Shown here: piece after piece, positions 1 to 6,216 of the stretch | How positions within the stretch are numbered: position 1 is the stretch's first letter | Layout of the letters: each line of letters begins with the position of its first letter | NCBI GenBank assembly: GCA_027325115.1 | Contig: DAHWFG010000303.1 | Location: forward strand, 1-7,244 | Length of the DNA stretch: 7,244 nt | Direction: 5' to 3' | Source: JAKBCQ01 sp021807585 | Lineage (GTDB): Bacteria; Planctomycetota; Planctomycetia; Isosphaerales; Isosphaeraceae | Program-made: the position numbers and the translations under genes | Notes under the pieces: generated by a model | What the model was told of the DNA's origin: nothing | Databases searched by the model: none | The model's input: the letters and a program-made list of their open reading frames with translations, nothing else

Positions 1-172
1 CCGGTAACGTATCGTCACGATTACTGCCTGTTCGGATGTTGCTTCGGATGGCAAGATGTAGCGTGTCAATCGAAACGGCACAATCCTGGCCAAAGTTAAG
101 AGAGAACCTCCGCAAGGTGAAAGGAAGAGGAACGGTTTGACTCCAGCCGAGGACGAGAATCACTCTGTGGCG

Positions 173-295
173 CACATAATCAGAAAAACGGCGAGATTCC
201 GTGCTAAAGGCATGCGACACCACATAATCGGTTAGGCCACAGAAGAACCCTTTATGTGGTCGACCACTTAAGGGTTCGACTCCGAAGCCGTGGCC
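173..295. repeat. Nested and competing inverted repeats with CACATAA motifs
   Basis: GGCCAC (235-240) pairs with GTGGCC (290-295). Inside, GAACCCTT (245-252) pairs with AAGGGTTC (270-277), and inside that GTGG (256-259) pairs with CCAC (264-267) around a TCGA loop. The result is one compact three-helix stem. A rival helix is also perfect: CCACATAA (220-227) with TTATGTGG (252-259), which uses bases of the inner helices. CACATAATC occurs directly repeated at 173-181 and 221-229, 48 bases apart, with the inverted TTATGTG at 252-258. This could be a structured RNA or an array of recombinase-binding sites at the end of a mobile element. The pairing is read directly; either function is inference. 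Confidence 0.6.
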
Positions 296-372
296 GCGGC
301 GATCGAGACGTTTGAATACATGAGCGTTTGGCTTATGCGCCGGCCTAAAGATTCTTTGATTTAACGCCTCGA

Positions 373-401
373 TTCGGGTTCGGGATCGGGATCGGGATCG
401 G
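373..401. repeat. Short tandem hexamer repeat (TTCGGG/ATCGGG)
   Basis: Two TTCGGG units are followed by two ATCGGG units and a partial fifth, a run of nearly five hexamers starting 21 bases beyond the trmL stop codon. The run lies just outside the trmL coding region. No function is evident, and replication slippage could have produced it. Confidence 0.7.
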
Positions 402-421
402 CGCCGCGAACCTCGGACGAA

Positions 422-976
422 TCAGGAGATCGATCGATCATCCCTGGTGATTTGCCGGATCGCCTCGAACGCGCCCACCGACGCCGCGACCGCGAGATTG
501 AGGCTGCGCGCCTCGGGTCGGATCGGGATCCGCACGACGCGATCGGGGCGTTCGTCGAGCAGGCGACGCGGCAGGCCTCGGCTCTCGGGGCCGAAGACGA
601 GCGCGTCGCCGCGGCGGTACGTCGCATCGGTATAAACGCGTTCTCCTTTGGTGCTAAACAACCAGAGCCGATCGCGGCCGAGCAAGCGGTCGATCTCGGA
701 AAGATCGTCGACCTCGCGGAGCCTGAGATCGTCCCAATAATCGAGCCCGGCACGCTTTAGGCGGCGATCCGACAAGATGAACCCGTACGGTCGCACGAGC
801 CAAAGAGTCGCCCCCGCGGCGACGCACGACCGGCCGATCGCCCCCACGTTCGCGGCGATCTCGGGCTCGAAAAGAACGATGTGGAGATCGCCGGTCGCCG
901 CGGCGCGCTCGATCGGCGAACCGCCGACCGCCGAGCCGGGTTCGATCTCTCGTCGCGTATCCTCTTGGCTGCTCAT
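422..976 (-). CDS. trmL: tRNA (cytidine/uridine-34 2'-O)-methyltransferase TrmL
   Basis: This 184-residue SPOUT-superfamily enzyme is predicted to methylate the ribose 2'-OH of the wobble base 34 in tRNA-Leu isoacceptors, using S-adenosylmethionine, in the cytoplasm. The family marks are all visible in order: LFEPEIAANVGAIGRSC at 35-51, RPYGF then LSDRRLKRAGLDYW at 62-81, FGPESRGLP at 128-136, and IPIRPEARSLNLAVAASV at 150-167. The last two are the loops that form the trefoil-knot cofactor pocket. E. coli TrmL is about 157 residues; the excess is a polar N-terminal extension of about 28 residues before the core. The ATG at 974-976 lies 9 bases after the stop of the upstream ACT gene. No Shine-Dalgarno sequence is apparent, which suggests translational coupling. 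The core call is firm; the exact start is less so. Confidence 0.93.
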   Translation of the reverse strand: MSSQEDTRREIEPGSAVGGSPIERAAATGDLHIVLFEPEIAANVGAIGRSCVAAGATLWLVRPYGFILSDRRLKRAGLDYWDDLRLREVDDLSEIDRLLGRDRLWLFSTKGERVYTDATYRRGDALVFGPESRGLPRRLLDERPDRVVRIPIRPEARSLNLAVAASVGAFEAIRQITRDDRSIS

Positions 977-985
977 AAAAGAGAA

Positions 986-1438
986 TCAACGCGCATGGAG
1001 CGGACGACGCCCCGGCGATGATTGATGAACGCCGTTGTTTGCCGAGCCCTCGCTCAAAATTTGATAGGCGCGTTTGGCGTTCGAGGTGTGAAAAATACCC
1101 AGCGAATGTCCGGGAGTCGAGCCCCCCGACGAATAGGCGTATTCAATGTTAATATGCTCTTCCGCCAACCGTTCGAGCGCCCGCGCCAGCGCCCCGGGAC
1201 GGTTATCGATCTCGACCGCGATCACCTCGGCGGTCTTGAATTCGGTTCCAAGTTCGCCGAGCACCCGCTTGGTCTCGTCGAGGCGATCGGTCACGAGTCG
1301 AAGGACGCTCCGTTCGGCGGCGTCCATCACCGAGAGAGCACGGACGTTGATCTTCTCGCGCGCCAGCGCCGAGCAAATCTTGGCCATGCGGCCGGGCTTG
1401 TTTTCCAACATCGCCGTGATCTCATGGACGAATTCCAT
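986..1438 (-). CDS. Tandem ACT-domain protein, probable amino-acid sensor
   Basis: This 150-residue protein consists of two ACT domains, at about 3-68 and 72-133, with no attached enzyme domain. Each opens with a ligand-site loop: ENKPGRMA at 12-19 and DNRPGALA at 78-85. ACT domains bind small effectors, usually amino acids, at dimer interfaces, so a regulatory or sensing role is likely. The ligand and partner cannot be read from the sequence. The last 17 or so residues (NNGVHQSSPG onward) are polar and probably disordered. The ATG at 1436-1438 is preceded by a good ribosome-binding site, AGGGGAG, about 9 bases upstream. It is the first gene of a two-gene unit with trmL. Stand-alone tandem ACT proteins of this size are widespread and mostly uncharacterised. 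Confidence 0.88.
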   Translation of the reverse strand: MEFVHEITAMLENKPGRMAKICSALAREKINVRALSVMDAAERSVLRLVTDRLDETKRVLGELGTEFKTAEVIAVEIDNRPGALARALERLAEEHINIEYAYSSGGSTPGHSLGIFHTSNAKRAYQILSEGSANNGVHQSSPGRRPLHAR

Positions 1439-1832
1439 GGCGTTAACTCCCCTGAAGAATCAAGAAATGTTTTCCGATTGGAGAGCGCGAACCGCCGAGA
1501 GCGACCGGACGACCTTCCGCGAAACACGCGATCCCGACCAAATCCGTCCGCATCACTCGCTCCCGCTTCGTCCCGGGGATGATAAGGGGACGAAGCTCTC
1601 AGTTCGCTACTCGTATCGTAAAGCGTTCGCAGGCCGATGGCAACTCCCCCGTCGCCCCAAACCCACACGCGATTCCGATTAGCCACAACACCCGCAAGAT
1701 CGCTCCGACTCCCCAAAAATCGCGTCGTTCGATCGCTCAAGGCTGAAATATCCCCACGCGGTCGACGAATCACATCTCGACCGTGCGAGAACGCCGGTGA
1801 ATCCCTCGAAACCATAGAGACTAAATCAACAT
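1439..1832. other. Divergent intergenic spacer (ACT gene / ABC operon)
   Basis: This 394-base spacer separates the minus-strand ACT-trmL pair from the plus-strand ABC exporter operon, so it should carry promoters for both. Short frames in it run into or overlap the flanking genes and have Ser/Arg/Pro-rich translations typical of chance frames. I found no convincing -35/-10 pair for either direction. The one clear structure is the perfect hairpin at 1565-1596. The plus-strand stretch just before the ABC ATPase has no strong ribosome-binding site. Confidence 0.55.
1565..1596. repeat. Perfect 10-bp inverted repeat in divergent spacer
   Basis: GCTTCGTCCC at 1565-1574 is the exact reverse complement of GGGACGAAGC at 1587-1596. 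They enclose a 12-base loop (GGGGATGATAAG). No T-run follows on either strand, so it does not look like an intrinsic terminator. Lying about 130 bases from the ACT start and 240 bases from the ATPase start, it could be an operator shared by both divergent units or an RNA leader hairpin. Confidence 0.6.
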
Positions 1833-2807
1833 ATGAATGCTGTTGAGATTGACCGCGTCGTGAAAACATTCGACGGGGTCGTCGCCGTCGACGACCTTTC
1901 GCTTGAAGTGCCGCGAGGATCGATCTACGGATTCATCGGCCCCAACGGTTCGGGCAAGACGACGACCTTACGCATGATCGTCCGAATCCTCCTCCCCGAC
2001 CGCGGCGTCGTCCGAGTGCTCGGCGAGGAACGCCGAGGCGCGTCGGATGATCGCGTCGGCTATCTCCCCGAGGAACGCGGTCTCTATAAAAAAATGAAAG
2101 TCCGAGACGCCCTTATCTTCCACGCGCGTCTCAAGGGAGTGAAATCGCCGGGCCCCGTCGTCGACGATCGGCTCGAACGCATGGGCCTCGCCGATCGCGC
2201 CCAGGACACCGTGCAATCGCTATCCAAAGGGATGTCGCAAAAAATCCAGTTCATCGCGAGCGTCATTCACCGTCCCAATCTCGTTCTCCTCGATGAACCG
2301 TTCAGCGGGCTCGATCCCGTCAACCTCGAGGTCCTCCGCGACGCCGTGCTCGACCTCCGGCGTCAAGGCTCGACCGTCATCTTCTCAACCCACGAAATGA
2401 CCGTCGCCGAATCGATGTGCGACACGATCTTCATGATCTACAAAGGTAAGAAGGTGTTGGATGGAACGCTCGATTCGATCCAGAAAGCATACGGCGAAGA
2501 CACGATTGGAGTCGAACTCGAAAACGGCGACACGCGCGACGAGGTGAACGAAAATCTCGAGATCCGCTCGAACGGTCGCTACGCACGGTTGTCAAACCTC
2601 GCCGGAGTCGCCCGCGTCGCCGATTTCGGTCGCCGACAAGAATTGCGGTTGAACCGCGGAGCCGACCCGCAAGCGGTTCTCGCCGAACTCATGACGATCG
2701 GCCGAGTACGCCGGTTCGAGATCGCCAGGCCGTCGCTTCACGATATTTTCGTCAGGATCGCCGGCGCCGATTCGGCGAATCAAACGGGAGAATCACATCA
2801 TGTCTAA
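1833..2807 (+). CDS. ABC transporter ATP-binding protein (NatA/YhaQ-like)
   Basis: This 324-residue nucleotide-binding subunit should power the ABC-2 type permease encoded immediately downstream. It shows Walker A GPNGSGKTT at 36-44, GYLPEERGLYKKM at 75-87 where the Q-loop normally sits, an ABC signature LSKGM at 129-133, Walker B LVLLDEP with D153/E154, the D-loop SGLDP at 157-161, and the switch histidine STHE with H186. Glu replaces the Q-loop glutamine, as is usual in the GYLPEERGLY subgroup. The region after about 240 is the C-terminal extension (DUF4162 type) found in NatA/YhaQ relatives. The ATG at 1833-1835 lacks a clear Shine-Dalgarno sequence but places the N-terminus correctly about 35 residues before Walker A. 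The transported substrate (sodium, a drug, a peptide or something else) cannot be inferred. Confidence 0.94.
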   Translation: MNAVEIDRVVKTFDGVVAVDDLSLEVPRGSIYGFIGPNGSGKTTTLRMIVRILLPDRGVVRVLGEERRGASDDRVGYLPEERGLYKKMKVRDALIFHARLKGVKSPGPVVDDRLERMGLADRAQDTVQSLSKGMSQKIQFIASVIHRPNLVLLDEPFSGLDPVNLEVLRDAVLDLRRQGSTVIFSTHEMTVAESMCDTIFMIYKGKKVLDGTLDSIQKAYGEDTIGVELENGDTRDEVNENLEIRSNGRYARLSNLAGVARVADFGRRQELRLNRGADPQAVLAELMTIGRVRRFEIARPSLHDIFVRIAGADSANQTGESHHV

Positions 2808-4179
2808 AATCTTTGTGATCGCCGTCCGTGAATACAACGCCGCGATCAAATCCAAAGCGTTTATTATCAGTCTTATCTTGATGCCTGTGATGATGTTCGC
2901 CGGAATCGGCGTGCAGATGATCGTCGCCGAACAGGTCGACGACACCGTGAGAAAGTACGCGATCGTCGATCGCACTCCAAATGAATCGCTCATCGCGTTT
3001 TTGAAGACCGCGGCGCGATCCTGGAACGAATCCGAACGGTTCGACCCCAAAACCCGGAAACCGCTTCGACCGTCGTTCGCGCTTACGCGGATCCCCCCCT
3101 CCCCCGCGAACTCCGAAGCGATCAAAAATCAACGACTTGATTTATGTAATAAGATTCGCGATGGATCATTTGAAGGAATTCTTGAAATCGGCGGCGATGC
3201 GATCAACCCGCGTCTCGAGGCGGGAGCGATCACGACGATCGGCCCCGACCCGCTCGCCAAAAACCGCTCCGACGAGCGAATCCTCCGTTACCAGACGAAT
3301 CGACCGACGAGCCGAGATTTTCCCAAATGGGCCGAGGCCGTCGTCAATCTCGCAATCCAGATCAAACGATTTGAAAACGCCAAAATCTCTTGGCGCGAAG
3401 TTCAATCGCTCGTTTCGCCCGTTCCGCTCGTCTCCAAAGGATTGACTTCGATCGATCCCAAAACGAGAACGATCGACGACGCCCCCGATTCGGCGCAAAT
3501 CGCTCCGTTTCTTGTGCCGTTCTTTTTGGTGATGCTGATGTTCATGGTCGTGCTGATCGGCGCGACTCCGCTGTTGCAAGGGACCGTCGAAGAAAAATCG
3601 GCGCGGATCGCCGAAGTGTTGCTGGGCTCGGTCGCGCCGTTCCCGCTGATGTTGGGCAAGCTCCTCGGCACGGCGGGAGTTTCGCTCACAATGCTCGCTG
3701 TTTATCTTGGAGGCGGCGCCTGGGCTCTCGTTCACTTCGGCTGGGCCGAATATCTCACGGTATCCATTTGCGTTTGGTTCGTTGTGTATCAGATTATGGC
3801 GGTATTTTTATATGGATCGATTTTCGCCGCGGTGGGGGCGGCTTGTTCCGATCTCAAAGAGACGCAGGTGATGATCACGCCGGTGATGCTGGTGATTTGT
3901 CTGCCGATGTTTGCGCTCGGTCCGATCCTGATGAATCCCGACGGCGCGCTCGCGACGACCCTCTCGCTTTTTCCCCTATCGACGCCGATGCTGATGATCG
4001 CGCGGCAGGCGGTTCCTCCTGGAGTTCCCTATTGGCAGTCGATCGTCGGAATCGTCGGCACGCTCGCGGCGACGATCGCGTGCGTCTTCTTATCGGGTCG
4101 AGTGTTCCGCGTCGGCCTCTTGATGCAAGGCAAGAGCGTTAAGCCGAGCGACATGATCAAATGGGCGTTACGAGCGTAA
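2800..4179 (+). CDS. ABC-2 type permease (NatB/YhaP-like)
   Basis: This 459-residue integral membrane protein is the partner of the upstream ATPase. Its ATG overlaps the end of the ATPase gene by 8 bases, with GGGAG (2786-2790) as ribosome-binding site, so the two are translationally linked. It has one transmembrane helix near 20-43, a long extracytoplasmic domain of about 190 residues, then about five helices near 235-258, 288-310, 318-345, 356-377 and 415-436. After the second helix comes VEEKSARIAEVLLGSVAP (about 262-279), a hallmark of NatB-type permeases. This N-terminal helix, large outer domain and C-terminal helix bundle is the usual NatB architecture. The large outer domain probably meets the substrate or an envelope partner. 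Polarity and substrate are inferred only from the family. Confidence 0.92.
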   Translation: MSKIFVIAVREYNAAIKSKAFIISLILMPVMMFAGIGVQMIVAEQVDDTVRKYAIVDRTPNESLIAFLKTAARSWNESERFDPKTRKPLRPSFALTRIPPSPANSEAIKNQRLDLCNKIRDGSFEGILEIGGDAINPRLEAGAITTIGPDPLAKNRSDERILRYQTNRPTSRDFPKWAEAVVNLAIQIKRFENAKISWREVQSLVSPVPLVSKGLTSIDPKTRTIDDAPDSAQIAPFLVPFFLVMLMFMVVLIGATPLLQGTVEEKSARIAEVLLGSVAPFPLMLGKLLGTAGVSLTMLAVYLGGGAWALVHFGWAEYLTVSICVWFVVYQIMAVFLYGSIFAAVGAACSDLKETQVMITPVMLVICLPMFALGPILMNPDGALATTLSLFPLSTPMLMIARQAVPPGVPYWQSIVGIVGTLAATIACVFLSGRVFRVGLLMQGKSVKPSDMIKWALRA

Positions 4180-4341
4180 AACACAAGCGATCAATCGGGT
4201 GACGAATTCTTATTATTATAATGAGATAAAAGGATCGTCCGGCGCCGTCTTCCTCGACCGGCGTGCTTCCGCCCAAAAATCGAGCGCCGTCTCGGCGATG
4301 ATCGCTATATCTTGTTATGAATATCGCTGCAATTTAAACGA
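4180..4341. other. Convergent intergenic spacer
   Basis: This 162-base stretch separates the converging permease and LRR genes. It has an AT-rich patch at about 4210-4230. An imperfect hairpin, CGCCG-TC (4243-4249) with GA-CCGGCG (4256-4263), has one bulged base and no T-run, so it is at best a weak terminator for the plus-strand operon. The better terminator, for the minus strand, is listed separately. Confidence 0.5.
4275..4297 (-). terminator. Probable intrinsic terminator of the thioredoxin-LRR unit
   Basis: Read on the minus strand, CGCCG-AGA-CGGCG (4297 to 4285) forms a short GC-rich hairpin. A five-base spacer follows, and then five consecutive T (4279 to 4275). It lies about 45 bases beyond the LRR stop codon, in the right orientation and between converging genes. 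The stem is only 5 bp and the spacer is slightly long, so strength is uncertain. Confidence 0.5.
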
Positions 4342-4917
4342 TTAACGATCGATTTTCAATTTCGGCGCGGCCTCTTTGAGCTTCTTCACTCCTTCGTCGG
4401 TCACCTTCGTGCCGTAAAGGTAAAGTTCGGAGAGCTCGCCGAGCGACTTCAACTTTTCGAGCCCCGCGTCGGTCGTCCCCGTTCCCACCAAACTCAAAAC
4501 ACGCAAATGTTTCAATTCTTTCAGATGATCAAGCCCCGCGTCGTCGATCTTGGCGTCGACGAGATAAAGCTTTTCGAGCGTGGGGATCGATTTCAGCCGC
4601 TCGAGCCCCGCATTGGTGATCTTGGTCGAATTGAGTGAAAGCTTCTTCAGATGATCAAACGCCTTGAGGCGATCGAGCGCGTCGTCGCCGGCCTGGGTCG
4701 TGGAAAGCGTGATCGCGACGATCGGCTTGTCTTTCTCTTTCACGGTTTCGTCGCGCTCGATCCTCCCGCCGAGCTTCTCGATCTCGGCGATCGCCGCCTT
4801 TTGCTCGGCGCCATCCTCCGCGGATCGAGCCGTGAGAACCGACGCGAGCCCCGCGAAGCAGCAAGCGCCGCTCAGCACAAATAACCGCCTACTTTTTAGC
4901 GATTTTCTCTCGAACAT
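4342..4917 (-). CDS. Exported leucine-rich repeat protein
   Basis: This 191-residue protein has an N-terminal export signal and then leucine-rich repeats. The basic n-region ends in SRRLFVL (9-15), which fits the twin-arginine pattern S-R-R-x-F. A hydrophobic stretch runs to about residue 30 and cleavage is likely near ARSA (30-33). From about 57 to 176 there are five 24-residue repeats. The first (around IVAITLSTT) is degenerate; the rest follow LxxLxLxxTxIxDAGLxxLK, with equivalent leucines at 95, 119, 143 and 167. Such repeats usually form a curved protein-binding surface. Small secreted or periplasmic LRR proteins of this type are abundant in planctomycetes and have unknown partners. The ATG is preceded by GAGG 8 bases upstream. 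It lies 35 bases after the thioredoxin-TPR gene, so the two are probably co-transcribed. Confidence 0.85.
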   Translation of the reverse strand: MFERKSLKSRRLFVLSGACCFAGLASVLTARSAEDGAEQKAAIAEIEKLGGRIERDETVKEKDKPIVAITLSTTQAGDDALDRLKAFDHLKKLSLNSTKITNAGLERLKSIPTLEKLYLVDAKIDDAGLDHLKELKHLRVLSLVGTGTTDAGLEKLKSLGELSELYLYGTKVTDEGVKKLKEAAPKLKIDR

Positions 4918-4952
4918 ATCTCTAACCTCGCGAAATCGTGACGCGGATCGGG

Positions 4953-5813
4953 TTATAACGCGAGCGAAAGTTTCCGTTGATACTCGACGACGAGTTCATC
5001 CCCTTCGGGAAACAGCCGGAAGATCGCGAGCATGAGCTTGCGGGCCTCCTCGCCGACCCCTTTGCGATCGAGCTCGACGAGATCGAGGCAAACGTCGAGC
5101 GCCTCGGGATATTGCTTTTCGGCGACGAGCGCCTCGGCAAGCTGCAATAGCTTGGCGAGATTCTTGTGATCGGCTTCGACCGCGGCGCGGGCCGAATCGA
5201 CCCCGCCCGCCGATTTCCCCTGCTCCATCAAAATTAACTCGGCCTTGATCCGCTCGGCCTCGGGGTCTTCGATCGCACGCGATTCAAGCTCTTTAAGCTG
5301 CGCCCACGCCGCGGCCTGATCGCCCAATTTCAAACAGACGCGGGCGATTCCAACTCGAGCCTTCACGAGATCGGCGTCGAGCCCGAGAGCGACCTCGTAA
5401 CGAGCGCGGGCCGCGGAAAGATCGGTCGCTTCCAGATCTTTAGCCTCCGCCAAGGCCTTCTCGGCCGCGGTCGGCATCAAACTTTCAAGAAACAGACGCA
5501 GCTCTCGTTCGGAAATCAATCCCTGAAACGCATTCACGACGGCGCCGTCTTTAATGCCAAAAACGGTCGGAATGCTTTGAACCTGAAACTCGGAGGCGAT
5601 CTCGCCGCATTGATCGCAATCCGCCTTCACCAGCATGAACTTGCCCGCGTATTCCTTGGCGAGCTTCTCAAGCATCGGTCCGAGCTTCACGCACGGAGGA
5701 CACCACGTCGCCCAGAAATCGAGCACGACGGGAACCGAACGCGACCGCTCGACGACATCCTGATCGAACGTTTCGGTCGTCGTCGAAGTGATGAACGGGC
5801 TAGAAGCGCTCAT
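4953..5813 (-). CDS. ybbN: YbbN/CnoX-like thioredoxin-TPR co-chaperone
   Basis: This 286-residue protein has an N-terminal thioredoxin domain (about 10-112) and a C-terminal TPR-type helical region (about 115-286), the YbbN/CnoX layout. In that family the protein binds unfolded clients and hands them to chaperones under oxidative stress. The active site is WCPPC (37-41) and the cis-proline motif is SIPT (80-83, P82), so it should be redox-active, unlike family members that lack the cysteines. A second CxxC, C66-D-Q-C69, is unusual. The C-terminal EEARKLMLAIFRLFPEG...VVEYQRKL resembles the last TPR segment of YbbN proteins. I chose the ATG at 5811-5813. The frame stays open upstream to 5927, but that extension overlaps the tRNA-Phe gene and is Arg-rich. 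GAGGG lies about 10 bases before the chosen ATG. No signal peptide is seen, so it is cytoplasmic. Confidence 0.88.
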   Translation of the reverse strand: MSASSPFITSTTTETFDQDVVERSRSVPVVLDFWATWCPPCVKLGPMLEKLAKEYAGKFMLVKADCDQCGEIASEFQVQSIPTVFGIKDGAVVNAFQGLISERELRLFLESLMPTAAEKALAEAKDLEATDLSAARARYEVALGLDADLVKARVGIARVCLKLGDQAAAWAQLKELESRAIEDPEAERIKAELILMEQGKSAGGVDSARAAVEADHKNLAKLLQLAEALVAEKQYPEALDVCLDLVELDRKGVGEEARKLMLAIFRLFPEGDELVVEYQRKLSLAL

Positions 5814-5897
5814 TCCACGATCGCCCTCGACAAGCAGGTGGGGTCGGCCAAGATGCGGTACGATCGCCCGACGCCTAACGTCGAAATCGAACCGAAG

Positions 5898-5970
5898 TGG
5901 GCGGAGCCGGGATCGAACCGGCGACACCAGGATTTTCAGTCCTGTGCTCTACCAGCTGAGCTATCCGCCC
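5898..5970 (-). tRNA. tRNA-Phe (anticodon GAA)
   Basis: The 73-base cloverleaf is complete. The acceptor stem GGGCGGA/TCCGCCC is perfect, and the D stem GCTC/GAGC encloses AGCTGGTA. The anticodon stem CAGGA/TCCTG has loop CTGAAAA giving anticodon GAA. The T stem GCCGG/CCGGC has loop TTCGATC, and the discriminator base is A at 5898. CCA is not encoded and must be added afterwards. It delivers phenylalanine to UUC/UUU codons. A strong promoter match lies just upstream, and the thioredoxin-TPR gene starts 84 bases downstream on the same strand. Confidence 0.97.
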
Positions 5971-5990
5971 TCGCTGTTCGCGACGTTCAA

Positions 5991-6019
5991 AGGCTAAACC
6001 GTGTGAGCCGATTTGTCAA
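5991..6019 (-). promoter_or_regulatory. Sigma-70-like promoter of tRNA-Phe
   Basis: On the minus strand, a perfect -35 box TTGACA (6019 to 6014) is followed by exactly 17 bases and the -10 box TAGCCT (5996 to 5991), which keeps the first, second and last consensus bases. The -10 box ends 20 bases before the mature tRNA 5' end. The position is right for the tRNA, and transcription could continue into the thioredoxin-TPR and LRR genes. Confidence 0.65.
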
Positions 6020-6127
6020 TCGCCCGCCGCGTTTGAATCCACATCCAATCTTATCGATGCGATTTCATCCCCAAGAAAAGCCTCGCAACCGCGATTGAAT
6101 GCGACTCTCCCGAGACTTTCATTCGGT

Positions 6128-6186
6128 CTTCGGCTCTCGTATCATCGGAACGACACGCGAGCCGAGGTTTCGGTTCAGGCCTCGGC
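6128..6186 (+). promoter_or_regulatory. Alternative hairpins upstream of the UPF0173 gene
   Basis: CTTCGGCTC (6128-6136) can pair with GAGCCGAGG (6159-6167), nine pairs including one G-T. GCCGAGG (6161-6167) can instead pair perfectly with CCTCGGC (6180-6186). The two helices share 6161-6167 and exclude each other, as in attenuator leaders. The ribosome-binding site GGGAG begins 17 bases further on. TATCAT at 6140-6145 could itself be a -10 box; a start just after it would leave the first arm untranscribed. The role is speculative. Confidence 0.35.
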
Positions 6187-6216
6187 CTTAGCAATCCGCG
6201 ACGGGAGATCGGTCGG

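Larger units (their letters stand above)
1..421. other. Gene-poor left edge, unassigned
   Basis: I recognise no gene here. The sequence is poorer in CGATCG words than the rest of the window and holds the inverted repeats listed separately at 173-295 and the hexamer repeat at 373-401. On the minus strand, the frame used by trmL stays free of stop codons from the trmL stop at 422-424 down to position 2 (140 codons). It contains no ATG, only GTG candidates such as those at 218-223. On the plus strand, one frame is open from position 3 to a TGA at 138-140 and could be the tail of a gene starting outside the window. Neither translation resembles a family I know. Candidate explanations are a decayed mobile-element end, a structured RNA, or the end of a partial gene. 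Confidence 0.5.

Noticed and set aside
3..140. Plus-strand frame open from the left edge to TGA at 138-140, possible gene tail
   Set aside because: The 45-residue translation is basic and unlike any family I know; its length is within chance.
262..295. tRNA T-arm-like string GGGTTCGACTCC suggesting a tRNA or tmRNA 3' end
   Set aside because: Only two of five T-stem pairs can form and no acceptor, D or anticodon stems fit around it; the bases pair better in the nested hairpin.
1637..1846. 69-residue plus-strand frame in the divergent spacer
   Set aside because: It overlaps the ABC ATPase start, lacks a ribosome-binding site and has a low-complexity Arg/Ser/Thr-rich translation.
4860..4870. 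Lipobox-like Ser-Gly-Ala-Cys in the LRR protein signal region
   Set aside because: Position -3 is Ser instead of Leu and too few hydrophobic residues precede the cysteine.
5869..5883. Small hairpin CGACG/CGTCG between tRNA-Phe and the thioredoxin gene as a terminator
   Set aside because: Only a 5-bp stem, and no T-run follows on the minus strand.
5814..5927. N-terminal extension of the thioredoxin-TPR protein
   Set aside because: It overlaps the tRNA-Phe gene, is Arg-rich and lies upstream of a better ATG with a ribosome-binding site.
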